A model generated the notes under the pieces. The model had not been told where the DNA came from, made no database searches, and saw only the letters and a program-made list of their open reading frames with translations. Positions 42,626 through 52,187 of a stretch of 64,000 bases of DNA are shown here, piece by piece. Source of the stretch: Stygiobacter sp. RIFOXYC2_FULL_38_25 (GTDB lineage: Bacteria; Bacteroidota; Ignavibacteria; Ignavibacteriales; Melioribacteraceae); NCBI GenBank assembly GCA_001803165.1, contig MHAZ01000021.1:62001-126000 (forward strand). Direction: 5' to 3'. A program made the translations under genes and the position numbers. Every line of letters starts with the position of its first letter. Position 1 is the stretch's first letter.

Positions 42626-43275
42626 CTGCAAGCCTTAACAAGTTTTACATACTCGCTAAGTTTAGCCTCGTCAAGATTTCCATCAGTTCGCAAGCCGGAA
42701 CAAATATCCACACCAAACGGATGAACAGTTTTTATAGCTTCTTTCACATTTGCGGGATTTAATCCGCCAGCCAAATAAACTGGAATTTTAACCCCTTTAA
42801 CAATATGTCTGCTAAACTCCCAATTGTGTGTTCTTCCCGTTCCGCCAAGTTCTTTAACCGCTAATTTTTGATTGCCGGAATCAAGAAGCAGAGCATCAGC
42901 AGTTTTAGCTGCTTCTGTTGCTTCATCAACCGAGCTTTCATCGAAAACGTGAATCACTTGAACAATTTTCACATTCGGCAATTCTTTCTTTATATCTAAA
43001 TGTGAACCTCTGATAAGTGAATCGCAAATTTGTACGGTAGATGTTTTACAGCTTTTTAGCTGAGCAATTATTTCCGTAGTTGTTCTTTTACTCGTAAGCA
43101 AGAATGTATCAATCCTTCCAGTAACAGCATTAGATATTTCAGTTATTGTTTTAAAATCTATTACCCCAGGACCGCTTGGCATTTCGGAGACCAACCCGAT
43201 TGCATCAGCTCCATATTTAATTGCGAGTTCCGCTTCTTCTATGTTTGCAATACAGCAGATTTTAATTTTTGTCAT
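42622..43275 (-). CDS. trpF: Phosphoribosylanthranilate isomerase family protein
   Basis: TIM-barrel protein of 217 residues in the TrpF family. The start KICCIANIEEAELAIKYGADAIGLVSEMPSGPGVI aligns with the usual KICGIT...GAD..GF; the catalytic Cys position is kept (KIC) but the next residues differ. A candidate acid is the Asp in ALLLDSG, and the phosphate loop is YLAGGLNPANV. It stands apart from other trp genes, so it may be a paralogue with a different substrate. It overlaps the upstream acetyltransferase gene by 14 bases. Confidence 0.8.
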   Translation of the reverse strand: MTKIKICCIANIEEAELAIKYGADAIGLVSEMPSGPGVIDFKTITEISNAVTGRIDTFLLTSKRTTTEIIAQLKSCKTSTVQICDSLIRGSHLDIKKELPNVKIVQVIHVFDESSVDEATEAAKTADALLLDSGNQKLAVKELGGTGRTHNWEFSRHIVKGVKIPVYLAGGLNPANVKEAIKTVHPFGVDICSGLRTDGNLDEAKLSEYVKLVKACS

Positions 43276-43837
43276 TACTTAGCCAATCTCTTTTTAATAT
43301 CGAATGCATTTTCATTGAGTGAAATTTATCCTTAAAGAAAACTTTTTCGCGCAAAGTTCCTTCATATTTCAGTCCGACTTTTTCCATTACTTTCCACGAG
43401 CCGGGATTTTCTTCTTCACAATGGGCTTCTATTCTATTCAGATTCAGTTCGGTAAATCCAAAACGTACAATTTCCTTAAACGCTTCAGTAACAATTCCTT
43501 TATTCCAATATTTCTTTGAGATAACATAACCAACATCGCCGCAACGATGAACCGAATTGAAGCCCCGCAGATCAATCGTGCCGATAAGTTTCTTTTCCGC
43601 TTTCAGTACAATTCCCCAAATCAAAGAGCTCGCCGTCTCAAATTGTTCTTGCGCAAATTGAATAAAATCCAGCGAGTCGCTAATTTTGGTATGTGGATTC
43701 CAGATTAAAAATTCTGCAACTTCCGGTACGCTGGCGTATTCAAAAATATCTTCTGAATCAGAAACTTCTAACTTTCTAAGCAAAAGTCGCTCTGTTTCCA
43801 AGACCGGAAAGTTGTCTAAAGGTTTCTCATCACTCAT
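43262..43837 (-). CDS. RimJ/RimL-type GNAT acetyltransferase
   Basis: Acetyltransferase of 191 residues, RimJ/RimL subgroup, acting on protein or small-molecule amines. Typical segments: LETERLLLRKLEVSDSEDIF, IGTIDLRGFNSVHRCGDVGYVISKKYWNKGIVTEAF (acetyl-CoA loop), and EENPGSWKVMEKVGLKYEGTLRE. The substrate is not predictable. It overlaps the trpF-like gene by 14 bases, so the two are translated together. Confidence 0.9.
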   Translation of the reverse strand: MSDEKPLDNFPVLETERLLLRKLEVSDSEDIFEYASVPEVAEFLIWNPHTKISDSLDFIQFAQEQFETASSLIWGIVLKAEKKLIGTIDLRGFNSVHRCGDVGYVISKKYWNKGIVTEAFKEIVRFGFTELNLNRIEAHCEEENPGSWKVMEKVGLKYEGTLREKVFFKDKFHSMKMHSILKRDWLSNDKN

Positions 43838-43903
43838 ATTTTGTTTACATTTATTTATAAAATCTCCACGAAAATTTAACAGAAAATCACATAAAGGTGA
43901 ATA

Positions 43904-44119
43904 ATGATTTCCAAGGATTTATTAGATATTCTTTGTTGCCCGGAGACTAAAGCTGATTTAGTGCTGGATGGTTACACACTTGTCTCGGTTGATAAAAACT
44001 CGAGGCGGCGTTACAGAATCGAAAATGACATTCCAATTATGCTAATCGAAGAATCGGAAGTTCTCGACATTGATACTTGGAAAGCAATAATGAAACAGCA
44101 CAACAAACCAACAGAGTAA
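43904..44119 (+). CDS. Trm112 family protein
   Basis: A 71-residue protein of the Trm112/YcaR family. Starts ISKDLLDILCCPETKADLVLDG, with RRYRIENDIPIMLIEESE at the usual place. The bacterial family is small, with unclear function; the eukaryotic relative activates methyltransferases. The common CP..K.. zinc pattern is partly present (CCPETK). It begins an operon with a three-base gap to the next gene. Confidence 0.87.
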   Translation: MISKDLLDILCCPETKADLVLDGYTLVSVDKNSRRRYRIENDIPIMLIEESEVLDIDTWKAIMKQHNKPTE

Positions 44120-44122
44120 ACG

Positions 44123-45583
44123 ATGATATTAAAAACCGATCCGGAAGAGTTTCAGAACTATCTATCCGACGCATCAAACTATAGTGGTACTGCAGATAAA
44201 GTTTTTCTTCCAGAAAGTGAAGAAGAAATAATTGAACTTGTTAAAGAAGCAAATCTGAATAGAACCAGAATTACCATTTCCGGAAACGGCACCGGCTTAA
44301 ATGGCGGCAGAGTACCCGAAGGCGGAGTTGTCCTTTCTTTGGAGAAACTGAATAAAATTTTAGAGATGAATGAAACAGAAAAGTTTGTTCGTGTTCAACC
44401 GGCTGTAATCTTAAAAGATTTACAAGATTACGTTGAAGAGAAAAAGTTGTTTTATCCGCCGGATCCTACAGAGCGTAATTGTTTTATAGGTGCAACCGTT
44501 GCTACAAACTCATCCGGCGCAAGAACATTTAAATATGGACCAACAAGAGATTATGTTTTAGCAATTCGGGTTGTTCTTCCGAACGGCGAAATTGTTTACC
44601 TTGAAAGAGGTAAGCAGAACGTTGAAAATTACTCAGCTAAGCTTCTTACCGAACAAGGAAGTGAAATAAATATTTCTGTTCCGCAATTTGAAATGCCAAA
44701 CACTAAGAATGCCTCCGGCTATTACTGCAAAGCCAATATGGATTTGATTGATCTCTTCATCGGCTCGGAAGGTACACTTGGAATCATTACTGAGCTAAAA
44801 CTAAAGCTGCTTGATTATAATGATAACGTGCTTTCTTGCGTAGTGTTTTTCCCTACTGAAGATGATGCGTTTAATTTTATTGATGAGGCTCGCGCAATAA
44901 CAAAAAGTAATGGCGTTATCTCAGCACGTGCTTTGGAGTTCTTTGATAAGCTTACACTCGACTTTCTTCGTCCAGATTATGCTACTATTCCATTAGATAC
45001 TTGCTGCGTTTGGTTTGAGCAAGAGCTTGACGAAACTGAAGAGCAATTAACAGAAGCCTGGCTTGAATTAATTGATAAACACAACGCCGATGCTGAAAAA
45101 GCATGGATTGCTGTTGACAAAAACGAGCAAGAAAAATTTAAGGATTTTCGCCATGCAATTGCCTGGCGCGTTAACGAAACTGTTGCACGACGAGGACTAA
45201 AGAAAATAGGGACGGATATTTCCGTTCCGGTTGAATCATTTCGTTCATTTTACAAATGGATGACGAAATTTGTTGAGGAAACCAATATTGAATATGTGGT
45301 TTACGGACACTTTGGAAATTGTCATCCTCACTTAAATATGCTGCCAAAGGATCAAGCCGATTTTGTGAGATCAAAAGAAATTTATTTTGAGATTTGCAAA
45401 GAAGCCGTGCGCCTAAAAGGAACAGTTTCTGCCGAGCATGGCATTGGCAAAATGAAACGTGATTATTTGCTGATGATGTATGGCGAAGATACAATTAAAC
45501 AAATGGCAAAGCTTAAACTGACTTTTGATCCAAACAGAATCCTTAACATCGGGAACATTTTTGAAGAGAAGTATCTTCAATAA
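44123..45583 (+). CDS. FAD-binding oxidase, GlcD/D-lactate dehydrogenase type
   Basis: Flavoprotein of 486 residues oxidising a 2-hydroxy acid such as glycolate or D-lactate. FAD_binding_4 domain (about 25-210: ITISGNGTGLNGGRVPEGGVV, FYPPDPTERNCFIGATVATNSSG, FIGSEGTLGIITE) and FAD-oxidase C-terminal domain (YGHFGNCHPHLNMLP, the metal-ligand segment, and SAEHGIGKMKRDYL). Substrate is not certain; no GlcE/GlcF is adjacent. Start ATG follows the Trm112-like gene by three bases. Confidence 0.9.
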   Translation: MILKTDPEEFQNYLSDASNYSGTADKVFLPESEEEIIELVKEANLNRTRITISGNGTGLNGGRVPEGGVVLSLEKLNKILEMNETEKFVRVQPAVILKDLQDYVEEKKLFYPPDPTERNCFIGATVATNSSGARTFKYGPTRDYVLAIRVVLPNGEIVYLERGKQNVENYSAKLLTEQGSEINISVPQFEMPNTKNASGYYCKANMDLIDLFIGSEGTLGIITELKLKLLDYNDNVLSCVVFFPTEDDAFNFIDEARAITKSNGVISARALEFFDKLTLDFLRPDYATIPLDTCCVWFEQELDETEEQLTEAWLELIDKHNADAEKAWIAVDKNEQEKFKDFRHAIAWRVNETVARRGLKKIGTDISVPVESFRSFYKWMTKFVEETNIEYVVYGHFGNCHPHLNMLPKDQADFVRSKEIYFEICKEAVRLKGTVSAEHGIGKMKRDYLLMMYGEDTIKQMAKLKLTFDPNRILNIGNIFEEKYLQ

Positions 45584-45586
45584 CTG

Positions 45587-47434
45587 ATGAAAAAATACTT
45601 TCTAATAATGTTCTTCTGTTTTGTTTCTTTTTTGAGCGCGCAGAATAATCCCAATGTTGATAACAAATTCCGCCTTGCTCAGAATTATGAAATGGTCGGG
45701 CAGCTAGAAAAAGCTGAATCACTTTATAAAGAACTCATTACACTTCAGACTTGGAACTACACCTTTTTCGAATCTCTCAACCGCATATTAATTCTTCAGA
45801 AAAAGTATGATGAATCCGCCGGATTAATTGAAGCCAGGTTGAAAGATTCTCCGAACGATACCGGCTTATATGGGTTACTCGGTACCACATATTTTTATTC
45901 TGATCAAACTCAAAAAGCCTACGATACATGGGAAAGGGGAATTACCGCTAACCCAAATTCATTTATCACATATAGAATTATTGCCAACTCTGCAATCGAA
46001 AACCGCGCTTACGAAAAGGCGATTGATTTTTTGAAACGCGGAAAGAAAATTACAAATGATCCATTTCCATTCATGCTTGATTTATCCAACATCTACGCCA
46101 TCAATATGAATTTTAAGGATGCGGCAACTGAGCTTTGCGAGTTGATATCAATTCGACCGGATCAATTGCCAACAGCTAAAGCGCGTGTCACATCCTATTT
46201 AAATCGTCCTCTGGCGGCGGAACAGACAACGGCTTCAATAATTAGTTTTATTGAAACGAAAGAAACATCCGAGCTGCTTGATTTCCTCTCATTCGTTTAT
46301 TTTCAAACCGGCAAGTTTGATGAAGCGCTGAAAACAATTACCGAATCTGAAGAAAAATTTAAGAGCAACGGAACTAGTATAATCATATTTGCGCAAGAGG
46401 CATTTAGAAACCGTCAGTTCGAAACCGCATCTAAAGCGTATAAATATATTCTAGATCATTTTTCAAAATCGCCACTCGAAATTTCTGCTCGTCTTGGTTA
46501 TGCAAAAACGCTAGAAGAAGCTCTCAATCAAAAAAGTGATTTGACGGTTGAGAAATGGAAACCTCTTTCAAGCCCCGCAATTTCTTTTCCAGATGATTAC
46601 AAATTGATTATAAACGCTTACAACGATTTTATAGCTTCATACAAAGACAACGCTTCTTCAACAGAAGCTATTTTTAGAATAGCAGAAGTTTACCGTTTGC
46701 GCCTTCTTGATTTGCCAAAAGCAGACAGTGTTTATAAAAAAGTAATCCGGAATTCTCCTCTAACAAATTACACCGTTGAATCAAACATCGCTTGTGGTAG
46801 AATTGCCATCTCGCTCAGCAAGCCTGATGAAGCCAGACAATTTTTTGAAACGGCTGCAAATCATCCGCGCAGCGATCCGGCAAAATCTTTTGAAGCGAAA
46901 TTCCTATTGGCAAAGATCGCTTTCTGGAAAGGTGAGTTTTCCGTTGCAATAGATGCTTTGAAAAATGCTACTCAAGTTACCTCTGCCGATTACACAAACG
47001 ACGCTTTAGAATTATCTTTCTTTGTTAATTCAGCAAAAAGAGACTCAACTAATCTTGTTAAGTATGCAAAAGCCGATTTGCTTTTGTTACAGAATAATCT
47101 CAAACAAGCTGCGATTGAATTCAAAACTTTAGGTGATAACGATAATCTGTTTGTTATAAATCAGTTCGCAAAACTTAAGCTTGCGGAAATTTTTATTGCC
47201 GAGAGCAATTTTTTTTCTGCGCTGCAAATCCTTGAAAAGTTCTCAACGGATGAAAAAGCTGCGATTTTTGCTGAAAAAGCTACTTTTTTGCTTGCAAACA
47301 CATATTTATACGGAATTCACGATCCGGTTAAAGCAGCTCAAATCTACCAGAAATTACTTGAAAATTTCCCAAACTCCATCTATTTTGACCGTGCAAGAGA
47401 TGAGTTAAATAGCATTCAAACAAAAAACGGTTAA
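45587..47434 (+). CDS. Exported TPR-repeat protein
   Basis: A 615-residue periplasmic or outer-membrane-associated protein: signal peptide (about 1-18, ending LSA-QN) and tetratricopeptide repeats along the whole length, for example [42 protein letters not shown] and [30 protein letters not shown]. TPRs mediate protein contacts; relatives of this build act in cell-envelope assembly. It begins three bases after the flavoprotein gene and ends two bases before clpX. Confidence 0.87.
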   Translation: MKKYFLIMFFCFVSFLSAQNNPNVDNKFRLAQNYEMVGQLEKAESLYKELITLQTWNYTFFESLNRILILQKKYDESAGLIEARLKDSPNDTGLYGLLGTTYFYSDQTQKAYDTWERGITANPNSFITYRIIANSAIENRAYEKAIDFLKRGKKITNDPFPFMLDLSNIYAINMNFKDAATELCELISIRPDQLPTAKARVTSYLNRPLAAEQTTASIISFIETKETSELLDFLSFVYFQTGKFDEALKTITESEEKFKSNGTSIIIFAQEAFRNRQFETASKAYKYILDHFSKSPLEISARLGYAKTLEEALNQKSDLTVEKWKPLSSPAISFPDDYKLIINAYNDFIASYKDNASSTEAIFRIAEVYRLRLLDLPKADSVYKKVIRNSPLTNYTVESNIACGRIAISLSKPDEARQFFETAANHPRSDPAKSFEAKFLLAKIAFWKGEFSVAIDALKNATQVTSADYTNDALELSFFVNSAKRDSTNLVKYAKADLLLLQNNLKQAAIEFKTLGDNDNLFVINQFAKLKLAEIFIAESNFFSALQILEKFSTDEKAAIFAEKATFLLANTYLYGIHDPVKAAQIYQKLLENFPNSIYFDRARDELNSIQTKNG

Positions 47435-47436
47435 AA

Positions 47437-48696
47437 ATGAGCGATTCCAGAGAACCACGCAGCGTAAAATGTTCCTTTTGCGGTAGAGACGGTAGCGAAG
47501 TAACTTCCATGGTTGCCGGACCCGATGTGTACATTTGCGATATTTGTATCAAAACCAGTGTTGATATTCTTAAGAATAACATCACGAGTTATCCCAAAAA
47601 AGACAATACCTACCAATCTTCACTAACGCCGGACTTAATTAAGAAAAGCTTAGATGAATATGTAATTGATCAAGATAAAGCAAAAAAAGTCTTGGCAGTT
47701 GCAGTATACAATCATTACAAAAGAGTTAACGCAAGCAATTCACTTTTCGAAATGGATGATGTTGAAATTGAAAAGAGCAACATTTTGCTTCTCGGTCCCA
47801 CCGGTGTTGGCAAAACTTTGCTTGCTCAAACGCTGGCAAGAATTTTGGATGTTCCTTTTGCGATTGCCGATGCCACAACATTAACAGAAGCCGGTTACGT
47901 TGGCGATGATGTTGAAACAGTACTTGTTCGTTTACTTCAAGCGGCGGATTACAATTTAGATAAAGCCCAAAAAGGAATTGTTTACATTGATGAAATAGAC
48001 AAGATTGCGCGCAAAAGTGAAAGCGCATCTATAACCCGAGATGTTTCCGGTGAAGGTGTTCAGCAGGCTCTTCTTAAAATTTTAGAAGGAACTGTTGCCG
48101 GCGTTCCACCACGCGGCGGAAGAAAACATCCGGAACAAAGCTTAATCAACGTTAACACAAAAAATATACTTTTCATCTGCGGCGGCGCTTTTGATGGGAT
48201 CGAAAGCATTATCGCAAGCAGAATAAATAGAAACCCAATCGGCTTCGATACTCACGGACAAGAGAATGCAAGCGAAGTTGAACGCGATAATTTAATTCAA
48301 AAATCTCAGCCGGAAGATTTGGTTAAGTATGGTTTAATTCCGGAATTAGTCGGACGTTTGCCAATCATAGCTCCGCTTTCAAACTTGAACGCGAAAGCAA
48401 TGAAGAACATTCTGACGGAACCAAAGAACGCTCTTGTTAAACAATACAAGAAACTTTTCTCTTTGGAAGGAGTTGATCTCGAATTTGATAATTTAGCTTT
48501 GGAAGAAATTGTTAAGAGAGCTATCGAAAGAAAAACCGGTGCTCGCGCGTTGCGTTCAATTGTTGAAGCGATTCTTCTTGAGATTATGTACGAACTGCCT
48601 ACAATGGAAAACGTTGATAAGTGCTTAATTACGAGAGATGTTGTTGCTAAGAATGAAAAACCGGTTTACATAGAAAGCGATAGAAAAACAGCGTAA
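47437..48696 (+). CDS. clpX: ATP-dependent Clp protease ATP-binding subunit ClpX
   Basis: AAA+ unfoldase feeding ClpP, 419 residues. N-terminal zinc-binding domain with Cys12, Cys15, Cys34 and Cys37 (CSFCG ... CDIC), Walker A GPTGVGKT (120-127), Walker [12 protein letters not shown], pore loop GYVGDDVE, and the IGF-like ClpP-binding loop NPIGFDT. Sensor and arginine-finger regions ([21 protein letters not shown]) are intact. It ends an operon with a strong terminator after it; clpP is not in the window. Confidence 0.97.
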   Translation: MSDSREPRSVKCSFCGRDGSEVTSMVAGPDVYICDICIKTSVDILKNNITSYPKKDNTYQSSLTPDLIKKSLDEYVIDQDKAKKVLAVAVYNHYKRVNASNSLFEMDDVEIEKSNILLLGPTGVGKTLLAQTLARILDVPFAIADATTLTEAGYVGDDVETVLVRLLQAADYNLDKAQKGIVYIDEIDKIARKSESASITRDVSGEGVQQALLKILEGTVAGVPPRGGRKHPEQSLINVNTKNILFICGGAFDGIESIIASRINRNPIGFDTHGQENASEVERDNLIQKSQPEDLVKYGLIPELVGRLPIIAPLSNLNAKAMKNILTEPKNALVKQYKKLFSLEGVDLEFDNLALEEIVKRAIERKTGARALRSIVEAILLEIMYELPTMENVDKCLITRDVVAKNEKPVYIESDRKTA

Positions 48697-48715
48697 GTGA
48701 AATAATTTTTTGACT

Positions 48716-48751
48716 AAGCCCGGCTTCTTTATTGCAGCCGGGCTTTTTTTA
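48716..48751. terminator. Terminator after clpX
   Basis: AAGCCCGGCT at 48716-48725 pairs with AGCCGGGCTT at 48736-48745, followed by seven T. It lies between converging genes and can act on both strands; the minus-strand stop is just at its edge. Confidence 0.9.
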
Positions 48752-49633
48752 TACCAGGTAAATGCTGATAAAGACAGTTGTAATAAATAAACCCGCAAAA
48801 AGAATAGAGTGTAAAAGACCAATCACCACAGTTTTCCAAATTGAAGCAAAAACCTTTTGCCCGTAGTAGTTTCGCAAAATAAGATATAGATAAACCGGGA
48901 CAATGATAGGCAACAATAGAAACGTAAAGCTCACATTCATCAATCCGATCATCAGCATAACCGAAATCAGCAAGAATACGAATGAATGAAAGTGAACCGA
49001 GACAATCAGATTTTCTACATAGAAACTGTTTTTATTGCCAAAGAAAATATAAAGGATGAACGCGAAGCCAGGCATAAGAATAAACATCATATAAGAAATG
49101 TTTTTGAATAGCGAATGGAAGAACCCGGCGGAACTTGAGTTTGCAATTTTGTACAACTGATTAATCCAAAATTTATTGTACTCCGTTTGTTTAATATTTC
49201 TCGCCTTGACAAGCGAATCGGTTTGAATTTTTGTTAATCCAGCCAGCTCATGAGTATTTATGCCGGAGTATGAAATTGCGATTCCATCTTTGCTGGTTTT
49301 GACATGCGATTGTTTATGTGGGGCATTGAAATTAAGCAAGAAGAAAAACAGAAGACTAATTATTACATAAAGCCGCATCGGAGGAATAAATTTTATTCGC
49401 CTTCCTTCGTTAAATTCTTTGCTTAGTTTGCCGGGCGAAACGACCAATAATTTTAATGTGCTGAGAGCTTTTCTATCAATGTGAAGGAAAGACTCAATTC
49501 CTTCTTCTACTAAATGCCCAAAGGGAATTTTAATATCATGGTTGGGCTGCCCGCAACGGGAACAAAAATGATCATTTGCAGTTAATTTGTTTTCACAATT
49601 TGGGCAAGTTGTAAATTTCTTTTTTGAACGCAT
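48749..49633 (-). CDS. DUF3667 zinc-ribbon membrane protein
   Basis: A 294-residue membrane protein. An N-terminal zinc ribbon (CPNCENKLTANDHFCSRCGQPN) is followed by the DUF3667 signature HLVEEGIESFLHIDRKALSTLKLLVVSPGKLSKEFNEGRRIKFIPPMRLYV. About five membrane helices follow. The family is common in Bacteroidota; its function is unknown. It stands alone between a terminator and a divergent gene. Confidence 0.85.
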   Translation of the reverse strand: MRSKKKFTTCPNCENKLTANDHFCSRCGQPNHDIKIPFGHLVEEGIESFLHIDRKALSTLKLLVVSPGKLSKEFNEGRRIKFIPPMRLYVIISLLFFFLLNFNAPHKQSHVKTSKDGIAISYSGINTHELAGLTKIQTDSLVKARNIKQTEYNKFWINQLYKIANSSSAGFFHSLFKNISYMMFILMPGFAFILYIFFGNKNSFYVENLIVSVHFHSFVFLLISVMLMIGLMNVSFTFLLLPIIVPVYLYLILRNYYGQKVFASIWKTVVIGLLHSILFAGLFITTVFISIYLV

Positions 49634-49725
49634 AATAGATTTAGATTATTATTGAATTCAAAATACGGTTTTGGTTCGAAAATTTCGAAGCCTGGCTCAA
49701 TTTTACTTCTACTAAAAATGCAATT

Positions 49726-50979
49726 ATGAAAAAACTTCTGGCAATATTACTTCTGCTTTCCGGATTGGTTTTGGCGCAATCCAAAATTCTTATATACATG
49801 GATTTGCAGCAGACCGACCACTTAAAAGCGTACGGAATTACGTTTAATGCATTGCAGAGCGGCTCAACAGCGGATTGGCTACTTAACTACCGTGGCGGTT
49901 CTTTTATGCTGGATTATTCAAATGAGCTTGCTCTCAAATGCCGCATTAAAGGAGTTTCGTTTCAGCCTCTTTCTCAGCAAGAAGTTGTTCAGATTTACGC
50001 TTTGGTTCAAAGTGAAGATCAGAATATGGATGTTGTGCGTTTGGAAAAAGCTCCGAACATTGCAGTTTATGTTCCGCCAAATTTTAAGCCGTGGGATGAT
50101 GCGGTAACACTCGCTCTTGATTATGCCGAGGTGAAGTATGATAAAATCTGGATTGAAGAAATCTTACGCGGCGATTTAGAAAAGTACGATTGGCTTCATC
50201 TTCATCACGAAGATTTTACGGGACAGTATGGAAAGTTCTACGCTTCTTTCAGCGAAGCATCATGGTACGTTGAGCAGCAAGTAGTTTACGAAAAGGAAGC
50301 GAAGAAGTTAGGCTTCAAAAAAGTTTCCGATATGGAAAAAGCAGTTGCCGCAACTATGAAAAATTATGTTGGGCAAGGTGGATTTTTGTTTGCAATGTGC
50401 TCGGCTACTGATTCTTACGATATTTCTCTCTCTACTCAGAATGTTGATATTGCCGATAGAATGTATGATGGCGATCCGCCGGATTTGAACGCGCAAGACA
50501 AAGTTGATTTTGCTCAGACATTCGCTTTCGAAAATTTTAAGATTGAGATGAATCCGTTAGTTTATGAATACAGCGACATTGATATCGCACCTCTTGAAAT
50601 TGGACCCGAACAAAATGATTTTTTTACTTTGTTTGATTTCTCAGCCAAGTACGATCCGGTTCCGACAATGCTAACTCAAAATCATTTAAATGTTATTCAC
50701 GGATTTATGGGACAGACTTCAATGTTCAGGCGCAAAGTAATTAAGAATTCTGTGATCATACTTGGTGAGCGCGCCGGAACTGATCAAGTAAAATATATTC
50801 ACGGAAGTTTTGGCAGAGGAACATTTACTTTTTACGGCGGACACGATCCGGAAGATTATCAGCACGCTGTTGGCGATCCGCCAACAGATTTAACATTGTT
50901 CAAAAATTCGCCCGGTTACCGGCTTATTCTTAACAATATTCTTTTTCCGGCAGCGAAGAAAAAAGAGCAGAAAACGTAA
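49726..50979 (+). CDS. Exported protein of the 'asparagine synthetase B' type
   Basis: A 417-residue exported protein with a signal peptide (about 1-18, ending VLA-QS). The start SKILIYMDLQQTDHLKAYG and LLNYRGGSFMLDYS belong to a Bacteroidota family that databases often label asparagine synthetase B. I see no glutamine-hydrolysing or synthetase domain: the residues look like a ThuA-like/type-1 amidotransferase-like fold (LHLHHEDFTGQYGKF, GGFLFAMCSATDSYD, YGGHDPEDYQH). The reaction is unknown. The Cys in FAMCSA followed by the late YGGHDPE His could be a catalytic pair. Confidence 0.72.
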   Translation: MKKLLAILLLLSGLVLAQSKILIYMDLQQTDHLKAYGITFNALQSGSTADWLLNYRGGSFMLDYSNELALKCRIKGVSFQPLSQQEVVQIYALVQSEDQNMDVVRLEKAPNIAVYVPPNFKPWDDAVTLALDYAEVKYDKIWIEEILRGDLEKYDWLHLHHEDFTGQYGKFYASFSEASWYVEQQVVYEKEAKKLGFKKVSDMEKAVAATMKNYVGQGGFLFAMCSATDSYDISLSTQNVDIADRMYDGDPPDLNAQDKVDFAQTFAFENFKIEMNPLVYEYSDIDIAPLEIGPEQNDFFTLFDFSAKYDPVPTMLTQNHLNVIHGFMGQTSMFRRKVIKNSVIILGERAGTDQVKYIHGSFGRGTFTFYGGHDPEDYQHAVGDPPTDLTLFKNSPGYRLILNNILFPAAKKKEQKT

Positions 50980-50980
50980 A

Positions 50981-51094
50981 CTTGATACTGGTCCCTGGAT
51001 ACTAGATACTGGTTTCTGGATAGGCAAATGCAACTGAAGAATAACTTAGTTGTAGTTGATTTTTCCAGTATCAAGAATCTAGTATCCAGATTCC
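50981..51094. repeat. Palindromic CTGGATACTAGAT element
   Basis: CTGGATACTAGAT at 50995-51007 and its exact complement at 51077-51089, each within longer related arms (50981-51022 and 51063-51094). The same word is found inverted on both sides of the Mrr-type gene. It probably forms a long hairpin after the upstream gene. Confidence 0.75.
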
Positions 51095-51136
51095 AAAACG
51101 AATCTTTTTAAGCGAGATTGCATCTAACGAGGTAAC

Positions 51137-51799
51137 ATGAAATATCTAAAATTCAAAAACAGTGACGAAAAAGTACCGATTGGGAAATTAGTTTGTGTTG
51201 GGCGTAATTACGCCGCACATGCAAAAGAACTTGGCGGCGAAGCCTCAACCGAGTTTCCAATAATATTTCTCAAACCGGCTTCCAATGTTATTTTTTCCGG
51301 GGAGTCTGTTATTCATCCCCCTTATTCGGAAAATCTTCATCATGAGGTTGAGCTTGTTCTTTACATTGGCGAAGACATTAAAAACGGAACCGATGAGCAA
51401 GCCGAGAAAGCAATTCACGGCTACACAGTTGGGCTTGATATGACTTTACGCGATTTGCAGTTTAAGTTCAAGGAGAAAGGTGATCCGTGGACACTTGCAA
51501 AATGTTTTGATACAGCCGCAGTTCTTGGAGATGTAGTTCTAAAGAAGGATTATCAGCTACGCGGAGATGAAAATATTTCTCTTTCAGTAAATGATACAGT
51601 AAAACAAAACACATCAATCTCAAATATGATTTTCAATGCAGCTCAATGTGTAAAACACATTTCTTCAAGAATGACTTTGGAGAAAGGTGATTTGATTTTT
51701 ACCGGAACACCGGAAGGTGTTGGCAGAGTTGTTCCCGGCGATAAACTCTTCGGCGAAATTGAAAATATTGGAACGATAGTAACACAAATTTCTAAATAG
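51137..51799 (+). CDS. Fumarylacetoacetate hydrolase family protein
   Basis: Metal-dependent C-C hydrolase of 220 residues, FAHD1/acylpyruvase type. Conserved segments: KLVCVGRNYAAHAKELGG, IIFLKPASNVI, the metal ligands in HHEVELVLYIGE, GYTVGLDMTLRDLQ, WTLAKCFDTAAVLG and FTGTPEGVGRVVPGD. Substrates in the family include acylpyruvates and oxaloacetate; the exact one is not clear. It is followed after 26 bases by a zinc-ribbon gene on the same strand. Confidence 0.92.
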   Translation: MKYLKFKNSDEKVPIGKLVCVGRNYAAHAKELGGEASTEFPIIFLKPASNVIFSGESVIHPPYSENLHHEVELVLYIGEDIKNGTDEQAEKAIHGYTVGLDMTLRDLQFKFKEKGDPWTLAKCFDTAAVLGDVVLKKDYQLRGDENISLSVNDTVKQNTSISNMIFNAAQCVKHISSRMTLEKGDLIFTGTPEGVGRVVPGDKLFGEIENIGTIVTQISK

Positions 51800-51825
51800 A
51801 TTATTGAAACAAATACGGAGTAACA

Positions 51826-52074
51826 ATGCCAATCTTTGAATACAAATGTAACGATTGCGGAAAAAAATTTGATGTTCTGCACAAATCCAGCACCAACTTG
51901 GAAGAAGTAGTTTGTCCGGATTGCCAATCCAAGAATTCTAAGAAGCTGCTTTCTTCATTCAGCGCTTCAATGTCTTCCGGCGGTTTTGAAGGCGGTTCTT
52001 CTTGCAGTGACGGAAGCTGTGGTGTTCCATCTTATGGTGGCGGTTGTGCAAATGGTATGTGTGGATTGAATTAA
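51826..52074 (+). CDS. FmdB-type zinc-ribbon protein
   Basis: An 82-residue protein of the FmdB/CxxC_CXXC regulatory family: MPIFEYKCNDCGKKFDVLH, then VVCPDCQSKNSKKLLSSFSA. The tail is Gly/Ser/Cys-rich (SSCSDGSCGVPSYGGGCANGMCGLN). The ribbon binds zinc; the role is unknown. GGAG lies just before the ATG. Confidence 0.9.
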   Translation: MPIFEYKCNDCGKKFDVLHKSSTNLEEVVCPDCQSKNSKKLLSSFSASMSSGGFEGGSSCSDGSCGVPSYGGGCANGMCGLN

Positions 52075-52082
52075 ATTAATGT

Positions 52083-52180
52083 TGTCATATTGAGCGACCC
52101 GCCTCGCCGACTAGGCGGGAGCGAAATATCTCTTACTAATGAGATTCTTCTCCCGCAAAAAGTGCGGGATCAGAATGACA
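52083..52180. repeat. TGTCAT...ATGACA dispersed palindrome
   Basis: Begins TGTCATATTGAGCG and ends TCAGAATGACA, with GCGAAATATCTC and GAGATTCTTC around the centre and an internal CCGCCT/AGGCGG hairpin. I remember similar TGTCATCCTGAGCG...CAGAATGACA repeats in many bacterial genomes. It lies between converging genes and can act as a terminator. Confidence 0.65.
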
Positions 52181-52187
52181 AAAAAAA

